Of a stretch of DNA of 56,752 nucleotides, positions 43,564 through 52,701 are shown one piece after another. The notes beneath the pieces are model-generated. The model made no database searches and was not told where the DNA came from. It saw only the letters and a list, made by a program, of their open reading frames with translations. The DNA comes from Candidatus Zixiibacteriota bacterium. GTDB lineage: Bacteria > Zixibacteria > MSB-5A5 > SM23-73-2. The stretch is from assembly GCA_030615745.1 (NCBI GenBank), contig JAUWYR010000013.1, positions 1 to 56,752 on the forward strand. The letters are read 5' to 3'. Numbering within the stretch: position 1 is the first letter of the stretch; every line of letters starts with the position of its first letter. The position numbers were made by a program, and so were the translations under genes.

Positions 43564-43878
43564 CTGTTTTTTTCGTAAGGACCCATATGGGTCCAGTTAT
43601 GTAGGTCAACCATGCCCCAAGGGCTGGTTGACAAATCTTCTGCTTTTTAACCTCACCCTAACCCTCTCCTTAAAAAGGAGAGGGAACGGTTTCCCTTCCT
43701 TCCTAAGGAGGGGATTAAGGGGAGGTTTTGAACACAGGTTGACTTTATTTTGTCAAGTAGGCTAGGCCATACTTGACCTACAAAACTAATTAAAAAAGGT
43801 TTGTCAAGTAAAAAAATTTCCCACCAAGACAAAGTGAGCAACAGATCTAAGAGTCTAGTGAATTATGACTGAATCATA
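43564..43878. repeat. Hairpin-rich spacer after the rhomboid start
   Basis: No gene is seen. GTCAACC...GGTTGAC arms enclose ATGCCCCAAGGGCT near 43606-43632. CCCTCTCCTT-AAA-AAGGAGAGGG (43662-43684) follows, and a degenerate TTGACTTTATTTTGTCAAG stretch lies near 43738-43757. Confidence 0.8.
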
Positions 43879-44409
43879 CTAATCCGGTCGGAAGATGGCG
43901 TCCAACCCAGCAGGCAAAAAGAAAAGAAGAGCGAGAGCAGCGGTAACCCCGGCGGCTGATTCATTACCTGCGAATCCAAACAAAAATGCCAGGATGAAAA
44001 ATCCAAAGCCTATAACAGCAAGCACTGTGCTCTTCGTAGGACCGGTTCTGACCTTGCTGTCCCAAGGGATTTTGGCTTGCTTCCACGTGTCTTTGAGGGT
44101 CTCCTTAAAATATCTAGATTTCTCAGCTTTCTCCTTCTTAGAATAATGTATGTCACCGAGATAGAAATAGTAAGCCAAGAGAGAATCGAAGTCTTTAGTA
44201 TCACCATAAAGGCTAATGCCTTTAATAATCTGTTTAATGTTGTTCTCAAAAAAGGCCATAAAGTCACGTTCTGCCAGTTCTAATTCCTTTTCACGTCTCT
44301 TAGCTTGAAGAATCTTCTCATATCGTGCCGGGTTGACCATCGGGTGACTTGTGGCATAATGGCGTCCAAGCATCGTAACCTGATGACGCCACATTTGTAG
44401 TCTGTTCAT
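43879..44409 (-). CDS. Unknown membrane protein with C-terminal hydrophobic pair
   Basis: A 176-aa protein. A basic helical part (about 1-125, with RYEKILQAKRREKELELAE and LAYYFYLGDIHYSKKEK) is followed by two closely spaced transmembrane helices (about 130-150, VLAVIGFGFFILAFLFGFAG, and 152-172, AALALLFFLPAGLDAIF). The start has a strong AGGAGG site. No family is recognised. It lies downstream of the 55-aa/ClpP-fold gene pair on the same strand, but after a 150-base spacer, so it is probably a separate unit. Confidence 0.72.
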   Translation of the reverse strand: MNRLQMWRHQVTMLGRHYATSHPMVNPARYEKILQAKRREKELELAERDFMAFFENNIKQIIKGISLYGDTKDFDSLLAYYFYLGDIHYSKKEKAEKSRYFKETLKDTWKQAKIPWDSKVRTGPTKSTVLAVIGFGFFILAFLFGFAGNESAAGVTAALALLFFLPAGLDAIFRPD

Positions 44410-44563
44410 TGATAAACCTCCTATTTTATGAAGTCTAGTACCTAAAACAATAGAGTGAATTTTTTGTTAACTTATTATGAACAACCTTGATTAAGAAGTC
44501 AAGAAAGATTTAGCCGTAGATGGGAATTTTTAGCGAGAAAAGAACCTCAAAATCCTCGCACCT

Positions 44564-44731
44564 TTATCGAAGTTCTTCCCAGGTTTTCTCACCGGCTTCT
44601 TTCAGGATATTTGCTATCTCAAAATGGCCTGCCTTAGATATGAAATCCCTGTAGAGTGAGTCTATGAAGATTCTTATCTCTATTATGTTATCTTGTAAGT
44701 TAGTGTCTGGAAGAAATTTTTCATTAATCAT
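44564..44731 (-). CDS. Small hypothetical protein (55 aa) coupled to the ClpP-fold protease gene
   Basis: A 55-aa frame starting ATG at 44731, five bases after the stop of the protease gene, and ending TAA at 44564. It begins MINEKFLPDTNLQDNIIEIR and contains GHFEIANILKEAGEKTWEEL. Composition and helix-like periodicity suggest a real protein. The tight spacing implies coupled translation with the protease. The function is unknown; it may be a small partner or adaptor. Confidence 0.55.
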   Translation of the reverse strand: MINEKFLPDTNLQDNIIEIRIFIDSLYRDFISKAGHFEIANILKEAGEKTWEELR

Positions 44732-44736
44732 AATGT

Positions 44737-45618
44737 TCAACCTTGTTGCTTTGTAGTATCAGATTTTTCAGTTGTCGTTGGTGGTGGAGGCTTAGGCGGT
44801 TCCTCAAGACGGATTAGTGATTGCTTTCCTTCGAAAGCCTCTGTCATGATCTTATCAATGATCTTTTTTTCATCGGGTGTAGGAAGTATGACATCTAACC
44901 CTAAAGTCTTCAATTCTCTGTAATTTATGATATAATCGTGCGAAGGGTATCCGTATACGAGTTTTTCTATTAAGCGTTGACGCACCTTAGGTTCGAAAGG
45001 TAGATATTGTTCTACTATTCTGTCTGCGTATTCTTTGCCAACCGATAGTGCTCGATTGTATTCGCCTAATTTTTGAACATTAAGCGCTTGGAGAAGTGGC
45101 TCAACAACAATGGAGACGAAATTGATGGCATGCTTGACCGAATCATTTACACTCAGACCTGACCGACCCATTATCAATAAAACTGCCTGTTCCAATGTCT
45201 TAAGAGAAAACTTTTGCAATTCTTCTAAAGTCTTGAAAGGGTTTAAGGCAGAGACGTAAGCCTTATTACCTCCCTCTACAGTTTCCCAAATTTGCGTGTC
45301 GAGTGGTCCCAGATGCGCAAGCTCGTCGATAACTATCCTGTCAGCACCCAGGCAAAGCAAAGTAGCAGCGCTCGTGGCAAAATACGGAATTATAGCAGTT
45401 AATCTGATGCAATGCATTCGTAATAGGTCGACGATCTGATAAGCGACATTTATATCGCCACCTGTACAATGAATAATTAGATCCATAGAATCACATTTTT
45501 TGTCACCAACACAAGTTTGGAGCATCAATAAATGTTTGTACTGTAGAGATTCATCTGGAAGAATCAGAGTGGCAACGGTCGAATTGCGTTTTTTTGCGAG
45601 TTCGGCTATATCCTTCAT
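44737..45618 (-). CDS. Serine dehydrogenase proteinase-family (ClpP/crotonase-fold) protein
   Basis: A 293-aa protein of the SDH-proteinase/SppA-like ClpP fold. DLIIHCTGGDINVAYQIVDLL (here shortened at its end) is the oxyanion-side motif. AIIPYFATSAATLLCLGADR carries the candidate nucleophile Ser, and HLGPLDTQI follows, as in the family. No signal peptide or membrane helix is seen, so it is cytoplasmic. A proline-rich tail (EPPKPPPPTTTEK) ends the protein. Its own promoter is at 45649-45677 with an AGAGGA site. A 55-aa gene is coupled downstream. Confidence 0.85.
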   Translation of the reverse strand: MKDIAELAKKRNSTVATLILPDESLQYKHLLMLQTCVGDKKCDSMDLIIHCTGGDINVAYQIVDLLRMHCIRLTAIIPYFATSAATLLCLGADRIVIDELAHLGPLDTQIWETVEGGNKAYVSALNPFKTLEELQKFSLKTLEQAVLLIMGRSGLSVNDSVKHAINFVSIVVEPLLQALNVQKLGEYNRALSVGKEYADRIVEQYLPFEPKVRQRLIEKLVYGYPSHDYIINYRELKTLGLDVILPTPDEKKIIDKIMTEAFEGKQSLIRLEEPPKPPPPTTTEKSDTTKQQG

Positions 45619-45648
45619 TTTTAGTCCTCTTATTAGGCTTTGAATAAC

Positions 45649-45677
45649 AATTTACTAAAGATTTATCTATTTGTCAA
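45649..45677 (-). promoter_or_regulatory. Promoter of the ClpP-fold protease gene
   Basis: On the minus strand TTGACA (45677-45672) and TAAATT (45654-45649) have a 17-base spacer. Confidence 0.75.
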
Positions 45678-45839
45678 TGAAAAAATAACATATAGATGTT
45701 AATAGAGTACAGCAAGCTTATGGGCACAAAGACACTGGGCAGAGAAAGGTATGACTCCAACTAAGCCTTAAAGTTAGGCAGGATTCTTATGTGTAAAACT
45801 GATTTGTGTTGGCTTATAGGATGGTCCGTCTCCGTGTCT

Positions 45840-48182
45840 TCATTTTATCACCTTAAACTTCGCCTCAACCACTTTCAAATTCCCCATCCTATCCTTTGCA
45901 CTTATCTTCAAATTATGCCAGCCATAAGATAAATTACTGTTCGGTTTTGAAATCAAAATCCTTTTCTCCGGATCATATTCTGGAATTAACCACTCTCCAT
46001 CCAAGGAGACTTCGATATCATCCTCTGAACTAAAGCCGGAGAGGTCATCATATATTAAGGCTTTTATTTTAGGTCTTCTTCTTTTTGTTCTCTGTGATTT
46101 TTTAGGATATAAAATCCTTATTTGAGGGGATTTTTCATCCTCTAAAAGAGCATAGTCCGATAAATATCGAACCTTACCACTTACTTTTTTATCCTTCGGG
46201 TCCAATTTTTTACCCACAAATCTCCATTTTTCTTTATCATATTCATAAATAGCAATCTTATAAGGGTCAAAGTCCTCTCCTTCAAAAAAAAGATAGACTT
46301 CTACAAATCCGGAAAAAGGAATATCTTGAGGTTTAAAGGAATATAGATTCCCTATTATTTTATGTTTGATTTTTTTCGGAGGGTCTTTTTCCTCTATAGT
46401 TAAATTTATAGATTTGTATACTACACCTGGTTCAATTTTTACAAAAGCTTTCTTATCAAAGGAAAAAGCTTCTCCTCCATTTTGTGGGGTTGCAATCGAA
46501 AGGGAAAGTGGTCTTGTAAAACTTACTGTGTCTCCGTAAATGGTTTTACCATCTATTAAAAGCAAAAGGTCATTTATATCTTTTTGAATCAAAAGAAAAG
46601 TTAAAGAATAGCTTTTAACATCCTTTTGTATAAAAGAGAAAGGATTGAAATTAAAAAATCCGCTTTTTATTTGAATTTTTGGCTCTGTTTTCAAAATGTT
46701 ATTGAAAAATATATCCAGTTTCAAAAAACCATCTTTAAAAGAATATTCAAAATCTAACTTAATCTTTTCTTTTTGATTATCTTTTTTGAGTTTTTCTTCA
46801 TTGATTAAGATATATTTATAATCTGATTTTAAACCATAGCTATCCTCTGCCTGTATCCTTACAATTAAGGGATCTTTTTTTTCATTTGTCCATAAGAATC
46901 TATATTTACCCATACTGTCTTTTGAGTCATCTAAAGGTTTCGGATGCACGAATTCTTTTTTATACCAATTAATTTTTTCAGGAGTGCTTTTTTCAAAAGT
47001 TATATATTTGATTCTACCGTCATCTTTTAAAATCCCCTCGACAAAAAAACTACCTTGATACTCATTCTTTTTTAATGATATAATCTCAGGTGATTGGTTA
47101 AACACTAAAAAAAATTCTGCACATGAGAAGTTTCCATTAGCATCATAGACGAAAATCTCTAATTTATGCTTTGGAGAATTAACACTTTCTTTTTTACCAT
47201 AAGTTTTTATTAATCCATCTTCTGTATTACCTGTCTGATAGAAATTCAATCTGTTCCCTTCATCAATAAAAAGCTTATAAAAATTCAAGTTTTTCTCTCT
47301 TTTCAGTTCGAAATCACGCTCTAACTCAACCATCCAGGAATCCTCAAAACTTACGGTATCATAATGAGAAGAGAAGATAAGCTTTCCATCTAAGTATGCA
47401 AAAAGCTTATAAATTCCAAAGAATTTGTTTCTCATCTTATCATAACAACAAACCTCAAGTCCAATTTTTCCCCAGACTATGGGAGTTTGTTCTAAATAAT
47501 AAACTTTCTTTTCCCTATTGTAGATAAAATTGAAAGTTTTCGGCTCTTTCTCTCCATCCACAAAGGAATCTGTGTCTTTTGGTCTGATCAAAAGTTTTCT
47601 GAAAACAGGGGGGTCAAAATCGGGAATAGAAACACCATGAGTTAAGGGATTTAAAGGACGGTTTTCGCTGTCCCTTAACTCGAAGTGGAGATGGGGTGCT
47701 CCTGTGCCTGTTTCCCCTGTATACCCTACCAGTTCACCCTTTTTTACCCTTATCTGGTTTTCTTTTAAAAATAGATTTAACTTATAGCTTTTTCTTTGAA
47801 TCTGTTTTTCTCTGACTAATCTTTCTATTTTCGGGGCAAATTTAGATAAATGTCCATAAACAGCATATCTTCTGTCATCAAGTTTCAGATAAAGACCTTT
47901 TCCATAACCCCAAAAAGAGCAATACACCCTGAAAACCCAGCCTGACTTGCAGGCGAAAACCTTATAACCTGTTTTCCCGTAGGTCCTTATGTCAATACCA
48001 GTGTGGAAGTGAAAATTTCTGTGGTCACAAAAAACCGAGGTGAGATTTTTCGATTCTTTCAAAGGAAAAAAGTAGCCTGACCGTCCAGGTGTTGACTTTT
48101 CCTTCCCTAAAACCGAGATTGTAAAAAGAAAGAAAAGAAAAAAGGAAAAAAAAAGCTTTTTAAACATATTTTGCGGACGCAT
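45840..48182 (-). CDS. Exported M23-family peptidase with C-terminal beta-rich extension
   Basis: A protein of about 780 aa. A signal peptide (LFFSFFLFFLFTISVLG) is followed by the M23/LytM domain (about 35-190). Zinc ligands are visible in FHTGIDIRTYG and in APHLHFELRD, with AVYGHLSKF between them. About 590 residues follow with Ig-like strands and repeated structural segments (for example RRRPKIKALIYDDLSGFS near the end). It probably trims or reads peptidoglycan in the periplasm. The ATG at 48182 lies nine bases after a TAATAT -10 box, so it may be leaderless. An in-frame ATG at 48167 would shorten the signal peptide by five residues. Confidence 0.88.
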   Translation of the reverse strand: MRPQNMFKKLFFSFFLFFLFTISVLGKEKSTPGRSGYFFPLKESKNLTSVFCDHRNFHFHTGIDIRTYGKTGYKVFACKSGWVFRVYCSFWGYGKGLYLKLDDRRYAVYGHLSKFAPKIERLVREKQIQRKSYKLNLFLKENQIRVKKGELVGYTGETGTGAPHLHFELRDSENRPLNPLTHGVSIPDFDPPVFRKLLIRPKDTDSFVDGEKEPKTFNFIYNREKKVYYLEQTPIVWGKIGLEVCCYDKMRNKFFGIYKLFAYLDGKLIFSSHYDTVSFEDSWMVELERDFELKREKNLNFYKLFIDEGNRLNFYQTGNTEDGLIKTYGKKESVNSPKHKLEIFVYDANGNFSCAEFFLVFNQSPEIISLKKNEYQGSFFVEGILKDDGRIKYITFEKSTPEKINWYKKEFVHPKPLDDSKDSMGKYRFLWTNEKKDPLIVRIQAEDSYGLKSDYKYILINEEKLKKDNQKEKIKLDFEYSFKDGFLKLDIFFNNILKTEPKIQIKSGFFNFNPFSFIQKDVKSYSLTFLLIQKDINDLLLLIDGKTIYGDTVSFTRPLSLSIATPQNGGEAFSFDKKAFVKIEPGVVYKSINLTIEEKDPPKKIKHKIIGNLYSFKPQDIPFSGFVEVYLFFEGEDFDPYKIAIYEYDKEKWRFVGKKLDPKDKKVSGKVRYLSDYALLEDEKSPQIRILYPKKSQRTKRRRPKIKALIYDDLSGFSSEDDIEVSLDGEWLIPEYDPEKRILISKPNSNLSYGWHNLKISAKDRMGNLKVVEAKFKVIK

Positions 48183-48191
48183 CAAGAGATA

Positions 48192-48220
48192 ATATTAATT
48201 TCAGCACTGTTTTTTGTCAA
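48192..48220 (-). promoter_or_regulatory. Promoter of the M23 peptidase gene
   Basis: On the minus strand TTGACA (48220-48215) and TAATAT (48197-48192) have a 17-base spacer. The predicted start near 48185 is only three bases before the ATG at 48182. Confidence 0.8.
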
Positions 48221-48250
48221 TCTTTTTATTAGGTTTTCGGTAAAAATCGC

Positions 48251-48278
48251 TTGTGAAAGAAGAATTTTTGCGTATATT
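48251..48278 (+). promoter_or_regulatory. Promoter of the PpiD/SurA-like gene
   Basis: TTGTGA at 48251-48256 and TATATT at 48273-48278 have a 16-base spacer. It is divergent from the M23 promoter 30 bases away. Confidence 0.65.
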
Positions 48279-48323
48279 AAAATTGATTTCAGAAGTTAAA
48301 AGATAAAAAGGAGAAAACAAAAA

Positions 48324-50147
48324 ATGATGAAGCTAATGCGACAACTCACCAAGCATATAATATGGATTGTGGTGGTTGCTTTTGTAGGAACAATAGTCTT
48401 TGCCTGGGGAATGCAATTTACCGGAGGAAAGAAAAAAACAGGAGTTATCGCTACGATAAATGGAAAGGATATTCAGCTCCAGGCCTTTCAATATTTTTAT
48501 ACGCAAAATTTAGAAGGAGCAAGAGAACAATATGGTGAGGTAACCGAACAGATGGTTAAGGTTATAAGAGATAATACCTGGGATAATTTGATCTATCAGA
48601 CCCTTCTTCAGCAGGAGATAAAAAAAAGGAATATCAAGGTAACGGGTAAAGAGCTTTATGATTTTTTGAAGAGGTTTCCTCCACCAGAGTTGAAAAAATC
48701 TGAGATTTTTTTGACCGATGGCGAATTCGATAGTCTGAAATATGTACAAGCCTTAGCGGACCCAAGGATTCCCTGGGGTCAATTGGAAGCTATGATAAGA
48801 CCCCAGCTTGAGATTACAAAACTCCAGGAGCAGATAATCGGACTTGTGAGAGTCTCTGATGAGGAGGTGAAAAGAGAATATATTTTAGAAAACGAAAAGG
48901 TTAAGGTCAAATACATCTTTATCTCACCAGATGAGTTTGAAGCCGGAGATATTGAGATAAAAGACCAGGATATCCAAGAATATTACCAATCTCATCAGGA
49001 TGATTTCAAGTTAGAACAAAGAGCTCAGCTTGCTTATATCCGGTTTGACAAAAAGCCCAGTGATGAGGATGACCAGAAAGCAAAAGCGGAACTTTTGGAG
49101 ATAAAAGAGCTTTTAGCTGAAGAAGAGGATTTTGGTGATTTGGCCCTGGAGTATTCTCAGGACCCTGGTTCAGCTGAGGAGTTTGGTGATCTCGGGTGGT
49201 TTGGAAAAGGGGAGATGGTTAAGCCATTTGAGGATGTTGCTTTTACTTTAAATGAAGGTGAGGTCTCCGACCCGGTTAAAACCAATTTTGGATGGCATCT
49301 GATCAAAGTTTTAGAGAAAAAGAAGGAAATCAGTATTGATCAAGAGAAAGGAAAACAAAAAGTCCATGCGAGCCATATCTTGATAAAGGTCATTCCCTCA
49401 GAGGAGACTATTGAAAAAATCCGATTCAAAGCAGAGGGTTTTGCTGAGGAGGCAAAAGAATTAGGTTTCGAAGAAAAAGCAGAGGAGGATTTCTTAAAAG
49501 TGGGTTTAACATCCATTTTCAGCAAGGATAGTTTCATCCAGCCACTTCTGGGTGTGAATGAAGATGCTAAAAAATTTGCAAATGAATTTAAAGTGGGGAA
49601 AATATCAGATGTTTATGAGACTGAGAAAGCATTCTTTGTTTTTCAGCTCAAACAGAAACTTCCATCAGGAATTCAGAGTTTAGAAGAAGTGAAAGAAAAG
49701 GTGAAAGCCTTATTGTTCAAGGAGAAAAGAGATGATTTGGCTTTTTTGGATGCACAAAAGATTTTTAAGGAGATGAAATCTAAAAAAAGCTTTGAGAAAG
49801 TTGCTTCTGGGTTCGAAAGAAATATCTCTCAAACAGAGGAATTTTCTCGCAATACTTATTTAGCAGAGGTAGGGAATTCCCCTGAATTTAAAGGAGCTGC
49901 CTTTGCTCTAACCGAAAAAGACCAAATATCACCACCTGTGAGAACTGATAGAGGAACATATATATTGAAACTCTTGTCTAAAAAAGAGACAGATGAAGAG
50001 GCTTTTTTAGCAGTTAAAGATTCTTTAGCTAATCAGCTTTTTATACAAAGACAGAATGATGTTTTTTTACAGTGGTATGCTCAGCTAAAGGAGAGTGCTA
50101 AAATAAAGGATTATAGAAGTGAGTATTGGAGAGAGACAATCTATTAA
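48324..50147 (+). CDS. PpiD/SurA-like peptidyl-prolyl cis-trans isomerase
   Basis: A 607-aa periplasmic chaperone anchored by one N-terminal helix (IIWIVVVAFVGTIVFAWGM, about 12-30). The SurA_N-type chaperone region covers about 40-170 (ATINGKDIQLQAFQYFY). A full parvulin domain spans about 225-325, with SQDPGSAEEFGDLGWFGKGE and a PFEDVAF segment. A second begins VHASHILIKV near 350, and a degenerate third lies near 500-570. It assists folding of outer-membrane proteins such as the receptors and barrels encoded here. It starts after GGAG, with an alternative ATG one codon later. Confidence 0.92.
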   Translation: MMKLMRQLTKHIIWIVVVAFVGTIVFAWGMQFTGGKKKTGVIATINGKDIQLQAFQYFYTQNLEGAREQYGEVTEQMVKVIRDNTWDNLIYQTLLQQEIKKRNIKVTGKELYDFLKRFPPPELKKSEIFLTDGEFDSLKYVQALADPRIPWGQLEAMIRPQLEITKLQEQIIGLVRVSDEEVKREYILENEKVKVKYIFISPDEFEAGDIEIKDQDIQEYYQSHQDDFKLEQRAQLAYIRFDKKPSDEDDQKAKAELLEIKELLAEEEDFGDLALEYSQDPGSAEEFGDLGWFGKGEMVKPFEDVAFTLNEGEVSDPVKTNFGWHLIKVLEKKKEISIDQEKGKQKVHASHILIKVIPSEETIEKIRFKAEGFAEEAKELGFEEKAEEDFLKVGLTSIFSKDSFIQPLLGVNEDAKKFANEFKVGKISDVYETEKAFFVFQLKQKLPSGIQSLEEVKEKVKALLFKEKRDDLAFLDAQKIFKEMKSKKSFEKVASGFERNISQTEEFSRNTYLAEVGNSPEFKGAAFALTEKDQISPPVRTDRGTYILKLLSKKETDEEAFLAVKDSLANQLFIQRQNDVFLQWYAQLKESAKIKDYRSEYWRETIY

Positions 50148-50160
50148 GTCTTTCCGCTTG

Positions 50161-50575
50161 TAGCCCACCTTGCCCTCAATGTTTGTATTTTATTTTTTAG
50201 TAGATCTCAACACATCGGAGCCATAAAGGCTCCTCTACGCGTAGCAGAGGGTTTATCCCTCTACTGTTTTTAGCGTTGTTGTTGCATTTTGAATGCAGCA
50301 AGGAATTGCCGAATTAGAAATTCGGCAACAACAAAAGTTTTTTGTTAGTTGTTGGTCAAAAGACCAACAACCAAGCTCTTTTCTGTGCCCGCCAGGTCCC
50401 CCGACTTGGCGGGATACCTGTTCGGGTCAGGGGACCCGACCAGCACATATGTAATTTTTTTTTCCATAGAAGTAGCCCACCTTGCCCCAAGGTGGCATCA
50501 TCTTTTCTGATGCTTCGGGAATAGGAATTCCCGGAGCTAAGGAGCATCGGCAAATCCTTTTGCCGATGCATCACC
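50161..50575. repeat. Gene-free hairpin array
   Basis: Elements in order: GGAGCC-ATAAA-GGCTCC (50217-50233), AGAGGG-TTTAT-CCCTCT (50246-50262), GCCGAATT-AGA-AATTCGGC near 50308, GTTGTTGGTC-AAAA-GACCAACAAC near 50349, TCGGGTC-AGGG-GACCCGA (50422-50439), a GCCCACC/GGTGGC hairpin near 50473, GCTTCGGGAAT-AGGA-ATTCCCGGAGC (50512-50537), and GCATCGGCAAA-TCCT-TTTGCCGATGC (50544-50569). The last two form a block repeated at 52632-52689. Confidence 0.92.
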
Positions 50576-50582
50576 AAAGTTC

Positions 50583-52307
50583 CTATTTCAATAACACTAA
50601 TTTTTTTGTCTGATAGGAATCTCCAACTTTTAGCCGGTAAAAGTAAACTCCTGAAGCAACATCTTTTCCAAAATCATCCTTCCCATCCCAGAGCACAGAT
50701 TTGTAGCCCGAAGACAAATGTTCGGAAACCAAAGTCCTTACCTTTCTTCCTAAGATATTATAGATGTTTAAGCTGACAAAACCTGAATTCGATAGAGTGA
50801 ATTCTATCTTGGTTGATTGGTTGAAAAGGTTGGGGTAGTTCTGGAAAAGAGTAAATTCAGAGGGTTTTTTTCTGTTTTCGTCCTCATCCTTGACATCAGT
50901 CATATCCTGATAGTATTCGCTAAAAGTAATAACATCTATAAAATCAGCATCCTGTTTGCTTCTTAAGTAATCACTGACTTCTTTAAAATCGTCATCATCA
51001 TATCCCCAAATGCCTGGGTTGGATTCAACTATATCATGGAACAAAAGAATTAACAGCTGACTATGCTTGATAGTATGGTCTATACTTGCTTTTATATTAT
51101 TGACTGGTGTAGAACCGTATATAGCTTTTACCTTCAGCAAAAATTCAGAATCACCTTCGACTGGAACGAGTGGTTGGTATTCGCCGTTTATGACACAACG
51201 AGCCAGCTTGTGATTTTCTTTCACCTCAGCAACGACCGCATCATTGAACGCACCAAAGGGGTAAGCAAAAAACTTAGCGGATTGAGGAAAACCATTGTTG
51301 ACCAGCCATTGGTATGCACCATTGACCTCCTGGTCTAATTCCTCAGCACTGCAATTTTCTAAGTGTGGGTGGCTTTCTGAATGATTTGAAATATCCCACC
51401 CGGCATCCCGTAAAGTTTCTAAGTTTGCTTCAGTCATATAACCTTTTAGTCCGAGCCAATCTATAACTACAAAGGATACTCCTTTCTGTCCATTTCCATC
51501 CATTATAGGCTTGGCTATATTTAGTACTGAAGCGCATCCGTCATCGAAATTGATTATACATTTAGCCTTAGCCTGATAGTTATATCTCAAATCGTCAAAG
51601 CTAACACTTACGGTGTTACCAACAGTCGCATCACACCTGACTTTTATCCGAATCATTGTGCTTTCCCAGCTATCGTTATCATCGTTTGTAAAAGCATCTT
51701 TATCAATTACAAGTTTATTCCAGCCCGACACCAAATACCCACTACCATCCCAAGCCCCACCGTCAATATTTATATAAAAGAACTTATTCCATGCTGGGTC
51801 CGAAGTAAGAAACAACGACAAATATTCCAATTTTTCTGCATCGCTTACGTAGACCCAGAGGATGAAATTAGTAGCTGATCCAAAATTTTGATTTATCGTT
51901 TTTGTAGAAAAAACTTCTCCCCCACACGGTGCGTTCAATTTTAGGCTTTGGTTACCTTCCTTCTTATGGTCAGTATCGGCTTCTTGTGAGTATCCCGGAT
52001 CACCACCTGCGTTCCAATCGTTGATATTTTCAAAATCCTCCAAAAGAGTTTCTTGAGCTCTTTCCTTTCTATCCGTATAAGCATGTATTCCTCTAAACCC
52101 AGTTGCATACAAACCATGTCCTGTCCCACTCCCCCAACTTTCTGCAGTCACACAGACGTTTCCAGAACCATCTACTGCTATGGCATCAGCATCATTGCAG
52201 TTTGCTGGTCCGCTGTTCCTTCTTATCCAAGGAGCGTCAATGGATTGACCAAAGACAGGGATATTGCACAAAAGCAAAATTAGTAAAATCAAAAACCTTT
52301 TGGTCAT
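50583..52307 (-). CDS. Secreted polysaccharide deacetylase with type IX-like C-terminal sorting domain
   Basis: A 574-aa exported enzyme. The signal peptide is about 1-20. A short SBBP-like propeller fragment follows (AIAVDGSGNVCVTAESWGSG). A carbohydrate-binding-like beta domain covers about 88-245. The NodB deacetylase domain is about 248-465, with CIINFDDGCAS (catalytic Asp, DD pair) and the zinc motif HSESHPHL. The C-terminus (about 490-574) is a sorting domain: FTLFQNYPNLFNQSTKIEF and SGVYFYRLKVGDSYQTKKLV. It should be surface-exposed and act on N-acetylated polysaccharide. An AAGGAGA site precedes the ATG, and a TATAAT lies on the minus strand at 52351-52346. Confidence 0.9.
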   Translation of the reverse strand: MTKRFLILLILLLCNIPVFGQSIDAPWIRRNSGPANCNDADAIAVDGSGNVCVTAESWGSGTGHGLYATGFRGIHAYTDRKERAQETLLEDFENINDWNAGGDPGYSQEADTDHKKEGNQSLKLNAPCGGEVFSTKTINQNFGSATNFILWVYVSDAEKLEYLSLFLTSDPAWNKFFYINIDGGAWDGSGYLVSGWNKLVIDKDAFTNDDNDSWESTMIRIKVRCDATVGNTVSVSFDDLRYNYQAKAKCIINFDDGCASVLNIAKPIMDGNGQKGVSFVVIDWLGLKGYMTEANLETLRDAGWDISNHSESHPHLENCSAEELDQEVNGAYQWLVNNGFPQSAKFFAYPFGAFNDAVVAEVKENHKLARCVINGEYQPLVPVEGDSEFLLKVKAIYGSTPVNNIKASIDHTIKHSQLLILLFHDIVESNPGIWGYDDDDFKEVSDYLRSKQDADFIDVITFSEYYQDMTDVKDEDENRKKPSEFTLFQNYPNLFNQSTKIEFTLSNSGFVSLNIYNILGRKVRTLVSEHLSSGYKSVLWDGKDDFGKDVASGVYFYRLKVGDSYQTKKLVLLK

Positions 52308-52420
52308 TTTTGTCTCCTTTTTAAGGCTGACAAAATTACAGGATTATTATATACTCGAAATCAATAGAATAATAAGCCTAAAATGAAGAAGAATCAATGG
52401 AAATCCTAAAAGCTTTTCAG

Positions 52421-52695
52421 TGCTGTCGGGAGTTACCTCATAACAGAGCCTTAAGCATTAGGAGGAAACTCCTGACGCCACCATTTAAGTTTTTTCCTTG
52501 AGGTGATAGGCACGGAGACCCTTCTCCGTGACTTTCTAAGTAGCGGACAAGGTGTCCGCTGCTATCATTAAAATTATCAGAAGTAGCCCACCTTGCCCCT
52601 AAGGTGGGCATCACCTAAGTTTTATTCTGATGCTTCGGGAATAGGAATTCCCGAAGCTAAGGAGCATCGGCAAATCCTTTTGCCGATGCATCAAA
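52421..52695. repeat. Gene-free hairpin array with re-armed copies
   Basis: Contents: a CTGTCGGGAG...GGAGGAAACTCCTGACGCC element (52422-52482), CACGGAGA-CCCT-TCTCCGTG (52511-52530), and AGCGGACA-AGG-TGTCCGCT (52542-52560). These are followed by GCCCACCTT-GCCCCT-AAGGTGGGC (52586-52609), GCTTCGGGAAT-AGGA-ATTCCCGAAGC (52632-52657) and GCATCGGCAAA-TCCT-TTTGCCGATGC (52664-52689). The last pair is nearly identical to 50512-50569. Confidence 0.92.
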
Positions 52696-52701
52696 AAACA
52701 C

